Under the pieces are notes generated by a model, which had not been told where the DNA came from, did no database searches, and was given only the letters and a program-made list of their open reading frames with translations. 64,000 nucleotides of DNA from positions 1,513,001 to 1,577,000 of the forward strand of contig JABYQN010000009.1 of the NCBI GenBank assembly GCA_022606135.1, given 5' to 3'. Below, piece after piece: positions 45,586 to 56,462 of the stretch (position 1 is the first letter of the stretch; each line of letters opens with the position of its first letter). The stretch is from Fomes fomentarius. Lineage: Eukaryota > Basidiomycota > Agaricomycetes > Polyporales > Polyporaceae. A program made the translations under genes and the position numbers.

Positions 45586-45640
45586 ATGCCGACCCAAACA
45601 TCCGTTATCAATTCTACCATCCGCCTGCGCTCAGGTAGCG
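45586..45640 (+). pseudogene. AKR exon 1 fragment
   Basis: Reads MPTQTSVINSTIRLRSG and then GTAGCG at the place where the intact AKR (reverse strand, exon 1 at 55548-55504) has its intron 1 donor. Similarity stops a few bases into the intron. None of the remaining exons is present on this side, so this is a remnant of the duplicated AKR 5' end. It marks the inner breakpoint of the left arm. Confidence 0.8.
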
Positions 45641-47103
45641 GTGAAACAAGTGCGACGCAAGTTTTAGTCCCTGCCAGGAGCGGAACGAAGTCTGATGGGA
45701 GACATACACGTTATGTACGGTGCGACGGATTAATGACGCCGGGGGTAGTAGTACTGACCCGAAAGGTGAGTTCACATCATGGTTCGGCTTCGGCGTGCTA
45801 ATGACCTAACCAGACCTGACAGAGCCCTATATGCCCTTGTCAGGTCTGGATAGGTCATCAGTGGACCTTGCACTGCAACTGCCAGGAGCTTGACGCTGTG
45901 ACTGTTCCTTCGCATGATGCCCCTTGTCGAACGGGGGAGATGCCTCCATCGAGTGCGCAGTCGGTATCTGCCGTCGGAAACCATCTATTGGCACCTGCCT
46001 TTCGGGGGACAGCCAGGACGGTGTGCCGTGGATCGGAGTTAGTTGTGTGGGATTCAATCGCGCGCCCACCGTGTACAAACAAGGACACATGGCGCATCAT
46101 GCTGAACCGCCGTCCCCTGGCAAGAGCTTGGGTATGTCAGTATCATGCACTCAAGCTTGTTGCGCAGTCAAACCAGTTGACCATGTGCCGGATCAGACAT
46201 TTTGCAATGACGACGTGACCGTTCTCATCACAACTTGAAGACATTTTTTTTTCTGCTATTCCAGTGCTTTGACAAGTACTCACATGGTATCTGAACTCTT
46301 ATCAAATGTTATTCAATGGCAATGCTGATAGGCGCAGAATACCATGATGTGATATGGGCCGTAGACTCGACTAAATAGAATGAACTGCATACACGTCGCG
46401 CGCCCTCATACGGCCGTGAGCTGTCAGAGGGCTGTTCGAAATCTGATGCATGATGTTCAGCGCCAGCTGCAACGGCCAACTGTCCCCCCGGTCTGTGTCA
46501 TATCACTGCTTCTTGAGCCACTCGGGCGGCGGTGAACGGATCGCATTTCTCTTCCACCGTTGTGGCGCACTCATCTTCCCAGTGCTTCTGACCGATCAGG
46601 TTTGCTGCATGTTTGCATGTCCCTTGAGTTTCGAATGCTACTAGAACTTACTAAGCTGTCCGATCGCCGGTCGGCTGTGCCTTGCCCGACACGATTCAAT
46701 CATACACCGGTACATCGTAGCTACCGAGCTGTTCAAGAGAGTTGGCGCGACTCTGCAGCATGTAGCTGTGCTTCTTCGAGTCAACTAGTCTTCCCATGTT
46801 ACGTTGACATCTGATACTCTATATGTCTACGTACGCATCTCGAGTAGATGATTGCCCTGGAACTCACCTGAGACCCAAACACACCTGCTACTCTTCCATG
46901 TGCTTGAGTCGTGATATGTGCTGCAGTATACGACAGAGTACTGACGCAGGAGATACACCGTTGATCCCTGTCTCTATTTGTGCAGCCATCAAAAGTGGGC
47001 TGCGAATATGATTAACAGTAATGATCTGAACCGACTCATATTTAAAAAGTATCGCAAACAACACACTAGCATAAGTTACATCATCTATTCCCCCATCTGC
47101 AAC
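45641..47103. other. Intergenic, upstream of GMC oxidoreductase
   Basis: About 1.5 kb inside the spacer of the inverted duplication. Short frames near 45868-46238 show no domain. An ATATTTAAAAAG stretch at about 47038-47049 lies some 55-65 bp before the GMC start and may serve as TATA element. Nothing else was recognised. Confidence 0.4.
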
Positions 47104-49522
47104 ATGTTCCTCCCGCACAACGCTTGTATTCTTCTTGGTTGTTCGCTCCAACTTGGAGGTGTTTTAGGGGCTCTCCTTACCGATCCGTCTCACTTGGTTG
47201 GTAATAGATCTTACGACTTCATAGTCGTTGGCGGTGAGTGGAGGGTATCTGTAGAGTAGTCTTGCTTTCTCAACGAGCCTCAACAGGAGGAACCGCTGCA
47301 TCCGTCATAGCGCATCGTTTGACCGAGCATGCTGCAACAACTGTTCTTCTCATCGAGGCGGGGACAAGGCAAGCTACTCACTTGTTCCTCACACTCGCAT
47401 CCTAATTCATACTTCCACAGCAACACTGACAGCCCGGACATCTCCCAAATTCAAGTGCCGTACTTTGTCTCTACCATCGACACTTCCTTCGACTGGAATT
47501 ACACTACTACGCCTCAGCATGCTCTGAAAAATCGCACTATATCATACCCCCGTGGGCATGTTCTCGGCGGGAGCAGCTCGACAAGTATGTCCTTGATTAC
47601 GCTTATCATGATGTCCATTGACTTACAAGTTGGTGTCGCATTGTCACCACTAGACTACATGTTCTATACACGTGGGTCCGCCGATGAATTTAACAAGCTT
47701 GCACGGGTCTCTGGTGATCATGAATGGTCGTGGGTCCACATGTTACGCTATATCAAAAAGGTTGGCCTACCTGTACCGAATGTGTCACAGGCTAACACTG
47801 TATGATGCCACCTTCCGCAGAGCGAAAAACTTTCACCTCCGGCAGACCGCCACAACATGCGAGGACAGTTGGATCCATCCGTCCATGGCACCACCGGGCC
47901 ACTTCTGACGAGTCTTCCTGGGAATGCAAGTGTTCTGGACTCTCGAGTGCTGAAGGCGACTAGGGAACTGGCAGAATTCCCATTCAATCTGGACATGAAC
48001 TCGGGAAATCCTCTGGGTATCGGTGAGTGTTGTTCATTTTAGTCGAAGCTTAGAAACAGAAACCTAACACTCATATGCAATACATTGGCATGGCACAGGG
48101 TGGTTGCAATCTACAATTGGGAATGGGGCCCGTAGCAGCGCCGCAACTGCCTTCCTTGCACCAGAGTATCTGACTCGCCACAATTTAGATGTCCTGATTG
48201 GGACGCGGGTAACGAGGCTTTTCCCAACTGCCAAGAGTAAAAATGCCCCCGTGTTCCTCGGTGTTGAGCTTGCACAATCTCCTTCGGGTATGCACTTCTA
48301 ACAGCGCGCCGGTTTCTCTGATTGACTGTCACACATGACATGATTAGGAAAGCAAATCCGGATTGCAGCAAAAAAGGAGGTTATTCTATCTGCTGGTACA
48401 TTTTTTCTCTGTCACTCCAATAGGCTTTACTGATGTCATGTCCAGGGTCCATCGGGACCCCTCAGCTGTTGATGCTGTCCGGCATCGGGGATCGCGCTGA
48501 ACTCAAATCTCACGAAATTAATGTCATCGTTGACTTACCCGATGTCGGAAAAAATCTTCAGGATCACCCATGGGTACCGCTACAGTGGCATGTGAACACC
48601 AACGACACTCTTGACAATCTGGTCAGGGACCCCGCTGCCCTCAATGCTGCGATCGCACTGTACAATAGAACGAGGCAGGGTGTTCTTGCTAACAACCCTG
48701 GTGCGAACCACATTGGATGGTTCCGGCTCTCGGACGAATCCCCAATCTTGAAGTATGGGGATCCTGCAGCCGGGCCATTGTCCCCTCACTATGAGCTCAC
48801 CTTCGGGGTCAGTACCTTGCCGCATCATCTATCTATTGCACTGTGCCTAATGTGTGCGTCCCCAATTAGAATTCGTTTCTTTCATTCACACAACCGCTCC
48901 CTGAGACTGGAAACTTCATGAGCATATGCGCCGCACTTGTTGCACCCACCTCTAGTGCGTGTCCAAAAAATCCAGTGCACAGGCGTGAACACTATGCTGA
49001 ACTTCGTTGTAGGGGGTTCTGTGAAGATATCATCCTCTTCGGCATTCAATCCTCCTCTGATTGACCCTGGATTCATGCAGACGCTATCAGACCTGGAGAT
49101 ACTCACCGAGGCTGTGAAAGCAGCACATAGGTTCGTAGCTGCGCCCTCATGGAGTAACTTCGTCATTGCGCCGTTCGCAGAAGGCGCAGAACTCAAGACA
49201 GACGCTGATATTCACGAGTATATTCGGAACCTCGCAACGACCTTCCGCCACCCGATTGGGACTGCTCGGATGTCAGCTGAGGATGACAAGTTTGGTGTTG
49301 TCAATCCTGACCTCAGGGTGAAGAACACACGAGGGTTGCGGGTTGTCGATGCTTCCATCTTTGTGAGTTTCAGAGGACTTCAATGTCAGGTGATTCATTC
49401 TTACTTGTTTTCAGCCACATGTTTTCGGTGCTCATATCCAAGGCCCCGTATACGCTATTGCAGAGCGCGCCTCTGACATCATCAAGTTGAGCCATGGTAT
49501 CCCTGTAGTACTATCAGAGTAG
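47104..49522 (+). CDS. Secreted GMC oxidoreductase, aryl-alcohol-oxidase-like
   Basis: FAD-dependent glucose-methanol-choline oxidoreductase, probably extracellular. The start ATG at 47104 gives a signal-like N-terminus (CILLGCSLQLGGVLGALL). The ADP-binding motif DFIVVGGGTAASVIAHRL is formed across the first intron. Further marks: the PROSITE-type segment GHVLGGSSSTN across an intron near 47.59 kb, DYMFYTRGSADEF, and the second GMC signature GSIGTPQLLMLSGIGD near 48.45 kb. After an intron whose splice gives PTSRGSVKIS, the text runs NPPLIDPGF, the catalytic His region TTFRHPIGTARM, LRVVDASIF and, in the last exon, PHVFGAHIQGPVYAIAERAS. The stop TAG is at 49520. About ten introns explain all frame changes and I see no lesion. 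In white-rot fungi such enzymes make hydrogen peroxide from aryl alcohols. A biosynthetic role is also possible given the neighbours. Confidence 0.88.
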
Positions 49523-49864
49523 TTGTACGGTCCGAGTATGCGCTTGCAGGCTAGTCCTTCCCGGATCGAATCTAGTGCCTCACACGAACGAATTGCACTC
49601 TTATGTTTGCTGCCATCGAATGTTATCTGTCAATGAATTGAGATATGATTGGATATTAGCTATGTAAGTACAGTTTGAGATATTCCCACGGTGAGACAAG
49701 TTCTCCGACTCCGAGTCGGAGGCAGTATTAGCGCGCGTGCGCGCCGCACGGCACTCGAGTGAGCCGTTGATCATGGACTATAAGAGATCTTGTACTTATC
49801 GCCACCGTAGGACCCAATCCTCCCCACACATTGAAGTTCAACGCCACTAACGCATCCTTCTATC
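49523..49864. other. Intergenic, GMC to methyltransferase
   Basis: About 340 bp between two genes on the same strand. It holds the GMC 3' region and the promoter of the methyltransferase gene. No specific site was recognised. Confidence 0.4.
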
Positions 49865-50640
49865 ATGTGGAAGATACCCCTCCTCCTGTGCCATGCGGTG
49901 TTCACATACTGCGGTATGACTCCACCCAGAGGCCCGCCACCTGCAAGGGAGCTGGACAGGTTCACTGCGCCTGACTTGATGACGAGGACAACTCACCTCC
50001 AAATCGCTGCCACGGCCGTCTCCAAGGTGAGATACATCACTCATATGTCAGTTTGACTGGACCCGAGAGCTTTATACACACCTGTTTGCAGTACATCATT
50101 TGCGGATTGGCAATGGCAGAGGCGGTGGTACTCGTAGCGCGATGCTTCCCGATCACCACCTCGACCGGCATCCTACCTGTGCTTCTCCCCGATGCGGAAG
50201 CTAGCGACCTACGCCTGACACCTGTCTCGCTCGCTGCATGCATATGCGGTATTACCGGCGCGCTCATCCGGATGTGGTGTCATCGCACGTTGGGAAGGCT
50301 CTTCACCTGGCAGATGGCCGTAGTAGATCATCACGAACTCATCACAGGCGGTCCATATGCTCTCGTGAGACATCCAAGCTACTTCGGCTGGTTGCTCATG
50401 GTCGGTGGCAGCTTTGCGCTGTTGTTCAGCCGCGAATCGTATTTTGTACAGTCAGGGCTCGGTGACTCTTTCTTCGGCAAAGTGGCGGTTTATACCAGCC
50501 TCGCGTACTGTACTTTTAGCACCGTGAATCTCATGGGCAGGATGGCGAAGGAAGATGCAGTTTTGAAACAGGAGTTTGGGGGACGGTGGGACGAATATGC
50601 GCGGAAGACACGTTATTGTTTGGTGCCACTACTGTACTAG
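49865..50640 (+). CDS. ICMT-like membrane methyltransferase (Ste14 family)
   Basis: Integral membrane S-adenosylmethionine-dependent methyltransferase of the isoprenylcysteine carboxyl methyltransferase family. The start ATG at 49865 gives a signal-like first helix (IPLLLCHAVFTYCG). One intron near 50026-50092 separates exon 1. The SAM-binding C-terminal region is well preserved: GGPYALVRHPSYFGWLLM near 50.35 kb, and EDAVLKQEFGGRWDEYARK near 50.55-50.61 kb with the family Glu and Arg. Helices: IICGLAMAEAVVLVA, VSLAACICGITGALI, LLMVGGSFALLF and VAVYTSLAYCTFS. At about 235 residues it has normal length for the family. Agaricomycetes carry several such paralogues, and only one is expected to be the housekeeping a-factor/Ras enzyme. 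Its place beside oxidoreductases suggests a small-molecule or alternative substrate (inference). It is complete, with TAG at 50638. Confidence 0.87.
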
Positions 50641-51564
50641 ATACAGGTCCCCTTCAAGGCGACGTTACGTTGGATAGATACTATATGGATTGATCTCCCT
50701 CCTGGCTCAACTTGAGGGTATCAGCATTGATGTGCATTGTGCATGGGGGGCACTCGCCGCATTTGGTAATCGAAGCGCGCGGCGACGAGCGCCGTCGCCT
50801 CTCCTCTTTGTACCACCACGACTCACTGTCGACGACGCGCCCCGCTGCCATCCTTCGTACTCGCCGTTGAGCCAACGCGACCCACAGACATCCCACGCCC
50901 TTGAGCCCGCCGGAATTATCTCGAACAAGAGCGAAAGGTCTCGCCGACACAAGCCGAGCCAGTCCCCACCGACGCGACATGCCTCCACGTCAACGACGAC
51001 AGTTGCCAAGCCTCACATGTTGCGCAATTCGTTCTTTCCGACATAATCGTCGATGAGCTTCAGTCCAGACACTCTCCGACGTCCCCTGCAGACATCCGCC
51101 GCCGCCCGCTCTTCTATCCCTCTTCTCCCCGTAGGACACACTCGTAATTACATTCTATACTCTTACATATGGTACCAGATTTGATAATCCCTCCATACGA
51201 TATTTACTGTAGACTCCGTCCTGTTGCGAGAGCGGCGTGCGCTGCGATCAGCTAATGCTCGCTTTTGATCCGTTATAGTTCAGCCGCATTCCAGCACATT
51301 TCCCAGTCTTTTCCATCCCTGTTCTTGGCCACGAACTCCTGTAGATACATAAGACGTAGTAGCTAGCCCTCAATTGCAAGATAGTTCTCCCCGTATCCGA
51401 CCCTCAACCTTCGTACTTCGCCTTTCGACTTCCGACTCTCGACTCTCGATCCCCGACACTCTCTCTGTCTACCCTCGACGCTCAACTCACGCCCTACAGA
51501 CCTTTGGCTTCGAATCTCGACACAATCAGCAACCTTCGACATTTATTCTATTCGACTCCCGGGC
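50641..51564. other. Intergenic, convergent 3' ends
   Basis: About 920 bp between the methyltransferase stop and the stop of the permease on the opposite strand. The part from about 51400 is a C/T-rich run with many TCGAC/TCTCGA words. No gene was recognised. Confidence 0.4.
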
Positions 51565-53838
51565 CTATTCCAGGCATTCCGACGTTACTCTACATCGCAA
51601 CTCCCTCACCTCTCCCTCTCCTCTCTCCGTCTCACTCCCATCCGGCTCCCCTTGTGTACATGTACACACGACCGGACTCTCACACCTTCGACCGGCTGCA
51701 CACACCAGCATCACAGGTCTATCAGCATGCACCGAAATGACTCCCGACGTGTCCATCTCATTCACAAAGGTGCTCTTTGCTGGGAATACCAGGCTCAGCA
51801 TGCTGTACACTGTCAGGGAGGCGAAGAACTAGCAGGTGTGAGTGCACGAAGGATGTGAGGTTGAGCGCTCTCACCCCAAATAACCAGGCGAAGTCGAAGA
51901 CATTGATAGCACCATCAACTTTGACAGCCGGACGTATTGTTGCTATCAAACCGGGGAGATTTGGAGGTACCGTGAGTAGCAATGTGACGACTGCTCTCCA
52001 ATTCTACAGAGTCAATATTATCCTCGTGAGCTCAGAGTCGTCATCGCAGCCATGATGAACACTCACAAATCCACCAGTGTAGCAATATCTTCCATGCGGG
52101 TTGTACATTGAAGCAACATCTACCTTGCACCTATGGACTATCCAATACTTCACCAATTTGAGTAGACTGGAGAGAGGTGCATGTACAAGTCTGAGCTCAC
52201 GTACATCGGCGACCATGATTCCAGCAAAGGGACCCAGAAAGATTGTGTAGCCATTCATGAACGATAAGAAACCTTGGGCGCTTGAGACGATTTTCCAAGG
52301 TACGAAGGCGAAGGGGGCAATGACGGCTGTAATGATCTGACCGCGCTTGATGTCGATGTACCTCGGACAGAGAATAGTCATGTCATTTGCAGCAGAGAGT
52401 GTGGTCGCAGATATGTTGGTGCCAAGTGTTGCGAGAGCGAACGTGAAGGCCGTAAAGAACACAGCAGGGCGACTTTCCCAGTGGTCGATCAGAGAAAGGG
52501 GGTTCCAAAGAAGCTCACCGTATAACACGGCACCTGAAGAAGTAACTGCGATCCCGATAAATGCCGTGAGAGTGAAAGCAGTAGGGATGATCAAAAGTTG
52601 TACATATTGCCTGTGAATATGAAAGCTTTAGTGCGGTGCTTGGGCTTGCCAGGCCCAGAGATCGAATAGATGGCTCACGCTTGCTCGTTCTTGGCGTAGC
52701 GCTAGACATGCGTATCAGTACCCCTTTCCGGGCGGGCCTTCTAGGTTACTGTTGTGCAAACGCAAGCACTTACTGTAAAGTCAGGTATGTTGACTGCCAC
52801 AGTTGCATAGATACCGAGAGCGCTGTTCAGAGCACTGAGCCAAGCATATGCAAGCGCACTTCCGGAGAGGTCGCTCTGCTTTGCAAACAGGCCTTCTCGA
52901 GATGGAACTCGAATGAATGACCAGACGAGGATGGCGATCCATGCCGGCGGCACAATGACTGCCTTGACAACGAAGAGCCACCAGATCCTCCGTGGAGAGA
53001 CGAACATGAACGAGAACAAGATGAGCCAGTACAAGAAGAAGCACAGCATACCTATCAAGATTTCAGGTCATAATCGTATGATTGCGAACGTTCCATGCTC
53101 GGATACATACCAGCGGTGGTGATGCCTGCTTCACGAGGAAGCTGATTCTCCATTGTGGAGATTGTAGGCCATATTGCTTTGAGCATCTTTGCATATCATG
53201 AGTATACTAGCAGGGCTATTCGCCAGACATGTGGCTCACCTGGTGAATACACTGCGATCCCGTATACGCCTGAATTCCTAGCCAAAACATGGACAATACC
53301 ATCCTGCTGATGATGCTGAAGTAGCTGAATCGATATCCGAACGAAGAGCGGCTCAGTACCGGAAACCCGATGTGTAGGCGTGCCCCGATGGTGCCGTTAA
53401 GCACCATCACCACTGCGATGACAAGCGTCCCGATGGCTATTGCGAGTAGAGCCTGCACCCTGTAAGCGTTATACATCTCAGTCGTTGGTATACGCACCCA
53501 GGAGGATACCGAACGTGTTCGTAACTCCACGCACCAGGACAGTCTAAGGGCTAGCATGCTTGCCGCAAGCTGCCAAACAGCGACGTTCCATGCATCTGAC
53601 ACCCAATATGCAGTGTAACTCCATGTAGACCATGTTCTCTACATTGTGCAAAAGAGGCGTTCAGCTTGCTTGTCAGGAAACGGCTCTGGTAATCACTGGC
53701 GCCGGCAGTGCCGCCTGCAGTCGAACTTGCATAGCCTGTACTGACCTTGTCGACTGGTACAGGGTCCATGTCCTTGTTCGACCGTCTATCCGTAGTGATA
53801 GTGAACTTGAACGTCCATCTTGCAAGCTTCATAGACAT
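51565..53838 (-). CDS. NCS1-family permease, Fur-type (uracil/allantoin-like)
   Basis: Membrane transporter of the NCS1 family, Fur branch, whose characterised members import uracil, allantoin, uridine or related compounds; the substrate here is unknown. The start chosen is MSMKLARWTFKF at 53838, followed by DPVPVDK. Marks in order: WSVSDAWNVAVWQLAA-type segment near 53.60 kb, GFPVLSRSSFGYRFSYF (family motif), MFWLGIQAYTGSQCIHQ, FFLYWLILFSFMFVSP, VVKAVIVPPAWIAILVW, LNSALGIYATVAVNIPDFT, LATLGTNISATTLSAANDM, MNGYTIFLGPFAGIMVAD, PNLPGLIA and DFAWLFG. The last exon, FFASLTVYSMLSLVFPAKST, is followed by a short polar tail that ends at 51565. Eight or more introns are needed. It is only distantly related to the Fcy2-like permease at 6.8 kb. 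Confidence 0.85.
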
Positions 53839-54308
53839 CGTGTTTCCCGATATCAGGCCCTTGGTGAGAGAGGTGTAAGGCCTGTAAGGAAACGGCGGCG
53901 TGGCCGTGGTGCTAGCGAGTTTGAACTTGTACGCGTGTATGTAGCATGCAATTGAATTCGAGGGAGCCGCATGGCAGTCAAGAAACACGGCTGCCGCACC
54001 GTGGAAGCCACAATCAAGGATAAACAGATCCATCAGAGCCGGTAACACTCATACCTTCTCCTATCCCGTCGGAGGCCGGGAGAAGGCGGAGCTAACAGCG
54101 CCGCTACCACAGGTCTAGGCGGTATCATGTTGTTTGTAGACCAAGGCTTCCACCGCTTTGGCGCTTCTCAAAACCCCGCTGGCCGCAACCAACTGTTATC
54201 ATCAGGGCACCTATATATTGAATTCTCCTCGGGGCACTCCGAGTCGACTACTATCACTATTGGTACACAATTGAACGCCGCATAACCCAGTTACTATATA
54301 TGCCCCCT
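53839..54308. promoter_or_regulatory. Permease promoter region and AKR 3' end
   Basis: About 470 bp. It contains CTATATATTG (54211-54220) and the CGG-N6-CCG palindrome listed separately. The AKR gene ends at 54309 and reads in the same direction as the permease, so AKR 3' sequence is included. Confidence 0.45.
54228..54243. promoter_or_regulatory. Palindrome CTCGG-N6-CCGAG, possible zinc-cluster factor site
   Basis: Inverted CGG/CCG triplets six bases apart are the spacing bound by yeast Ppr1, a Zn2Cys6 activator of pyrimidine genes. Here the site lies about 390 bp upstream of a Fur-type NCS1 permease. A lone match of this length can be chance. Confidence 0.25.
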
Positions 54309-55548
54309 CTAGTCAACATCAATTGGATTCCAAGTGATCGCGCCATCCTTGCCCCGGTCAAGCGCGTCTAGAACAGCTACGTCTTCAGGGGAGAGCTCAA
54401 AGTCATACACAGTGGCATTAGTTGCCACCCGCGCCGGGTTCGCGGACTTGGGAATCGGCGCAAAGCTGGCGAAGCATCAGCGATTTAAGCCAAAAAGAAG
54501 ACAAGTTAGAGTATGCATACCCACGCTGCAGCGACCAGCGAATCAAAACTTGGGCTGGCTCCTTATTGTACTGTATCATTGGTCAGACTACCTCATGCAT
54601 GGTAATGTGAGAGTTGCCGAGACACACCTTCTTTGCTGTCTCCAAGATGGCCGGGACGTCCCACTGAGTGCGCATGAGGGGTGCATATGCTTCAATTGCA
54701 ATCCCATATTTCTTGCAGTAATCGACAATCTCTTTCTGTTGGTTCAATGGTTGCAGCTGCCACAGGACAGCAGGTAAGTCGCATAATAGTACAAGCTTGA
54801 GATCCACTGCGCACCTCAATCTGGTTGACGTCCGGAAGCTCGAGGTTTGTCTCGCGAATCTCTTCCAAGTGCTTGACTCCGCTACAAATGTCGTAAGCAA
54901 GGACGCGGCTGCAGTATGTACAAGAAGGATCTCACTAGTTAGACACGCCGATCGACCTCACTTTGCCCTGCTTCTTGGCATCGATGAGCGCGCGCCAGCT
55001 TTCGAGACGGAGGTCCTTGTTCGACATCGCGGTGTGAATAAGCATAGAGTCGATATAATCAACCCCAAGCGTCTTCAGAGAGTCATTGACAGCCGCGACA
55101 GTGGCGTCGAAGCCATGCTCGCCGTTGTTGACCTTTGTGGCTGCGGGTCACGAGTGAAAGGCTGTCCAGAGCCTGTAGAACTAGGGTACGTACTGATAAA
55201 TATCTGTTCGCGAGGGACGTCCGATTGGTGCACAGCTTCGCCCACTTGCGCCTCATTTCCGTACATACGCGCAGTATCGATGTGTCTGTGTGCGGGCGAG
55301 GCTTGAGTTGCCACTGCGCTTGAGAAAGACAGAAGAGGTTCAGACGCATACCTGTAGCCAGCATTGAGAGCCGCAAGAACAGCGGGCTTGGGATCATTGT
55401 TGAGATAGACTCCAAACCCGAGAAGAGGGAGATCATATCCTGGGCACAGGGGCAAGACTCAGTACAGCGTTCGCACCTGTGGACGTCCGCATGGTGACAT
55501 ACCCGAGCGCAGGCGGATGGTAGAATTGATGGAGATTTGGGTTGGCAT
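54309..55548 (-). CDS. Aldo/keto reductase
   Basis: NADPH-dependent (beta/alpha)8-barrel reductase of the AKR superfamily (AKR2/AKR3/AKR5-like), reducing aldehydes or ketones. The start ATG at 55548 gives MPTQISINSTIRLRSG, and exon 1 ends at about 55504. Exon 2 opens YDLPLLGFGVYL. The catalytic tetrad is visible: Asp and Tyr in HIDTARMYGNE (near 55.26 kb), Lys in TKVNNGEHGFD (near 55.13 kb) and His in SMLIHTAMS (near 55.04 kb). Then come GKVRSIGVSN, KHLEEIRE, DVNQIELQPLNQQKEIVDYC and GIAIEAYAPLMR. The C-terminal exon reads LSPEDVAVLDALDRG and ends WNPIDVD with TAG at 54309-54311. It is complete. Its 5' end is divergent from the oxidase at 56463, and that head-to-head pair is what was duplicated in the left arm, where only exon 1 remains. 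Confidence 0.9.
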
Positions 55549-56462
55549 GGTCAATCTGGAGCTCGAAGAGGGGGGCCGCGCAACACCAGCCATGCTTTGG
55601 AGGGGGTATATACCAGACTCTTACAGTGCTCACATTACCGGAGGTCCGGTCAAGTCCGAGGAGACGAATAAGGAGGATGCTCAGTCATCCAGAGTCAATT
55701 GGGGGGAAAGCATGACGCACTCCAGGTTGCTGTGCTGGTGTGCCGTTTGACGTGAAGTTCTGAATTCCAAAGTGCGAGGAGTCTTCTGCCGAAGAAGATC
55801 GGAGCAACCCCATGTTCGATCAGTATTGAAAGGACTGTGCGGCGAGTCCGATTGTAGGTGGCTTTGATGGTGAGAAATGCAAATATATTTAGCAACTACT
55901 TCGACGAATACCTGACTCGAGTGTGTGAACGTGAAGAGTTCTAGTATACCTATTCTCACAAGGCCTGAGCAATGGACGCTTCGATTCAAAGCTTCTCGTG
56001 AGACTGACTATGAGCAGTGTGTTGCCTGTGTGGTCATGGGCGCTCTTCGCTTGCCTACTTGGGTGCCACGATGATCATGATGCCCTTGTAATATCACAGT
56101 ACCGAGTATGTGTCTCTCATGATCAGGCCCTGGGCTGTCCCACGTCTGTGGAAATCGTGAAAAGGTCCATGCCGCCCATGGTTCGAATATACCCGTGGCA
56201 GTAGCTCGCTTCTCAGAACTCTCACTCAGAATTCCGCTCGATCTCGAGTTATCAAGGTTCTGACATTACTCTGAATACGCCGCCGCCGCCGCCGCTCTAA
56301 CCCAGTTCCACTGACTCGGTGACCATCTAGGATGCACTGCCTGCGGTCCCTTTTTCCGTCCCTCTTCGCCAAAGACCGTAAACCCCAAGGCTCCCGCTCA
56401 CATCCTCCTCAAACTCCCTCTGTCCCCCACAGAATACAGCAGCCCAGTCGTCCCCTTCAGCC
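55549..56462. promoter_or_regulatory. Divergent promoter region, AKR / FAD-linked oxidase
   Basis: About 900 bp between head-to-head start codons, so both promoters lie here. It contains a short GCC trinucleotide run at about 56278-56296, longer than in the left arm. Conservation in the left arm is patchy, with blocks near 55780-55880, 55910-56070 and 56100-56460. No TATA box close to the oxidase start is evident. Confidence 0.45.

Larger units (their letters stand above)
40840..45640. repeat. Left arm of large inverted duplication
   Basis: Matches 55500-60470 in reverse complement. Order from the outside inwards: 7-TM gene, FAD-linked oxidase (pseudogene here), AKR exon 1 fragment. Identity is uneven: complete over long parts of the oxidase including at least one intron, about 97 percent at protein level in the 7-TM core, and clearly lower in the intergenic parts and the last 7-TM intron and tail. 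The limits are by eye. Confidence 0.9.

Noticed and set aside
48900..49020. Apparent break in the GMC oxidoreductase near 48.96 kb
   Set aside because: An intron with donor GTGCGT and acceptor GTTGTAG rejoins the frame and creates the expected SRGSV motif.
51400..51560. C/T-rich TCGAC-containing stretch considered as a satellite repeat
   Set aside because: There is no regular period; it is better described as low-complexity 3' sequence.
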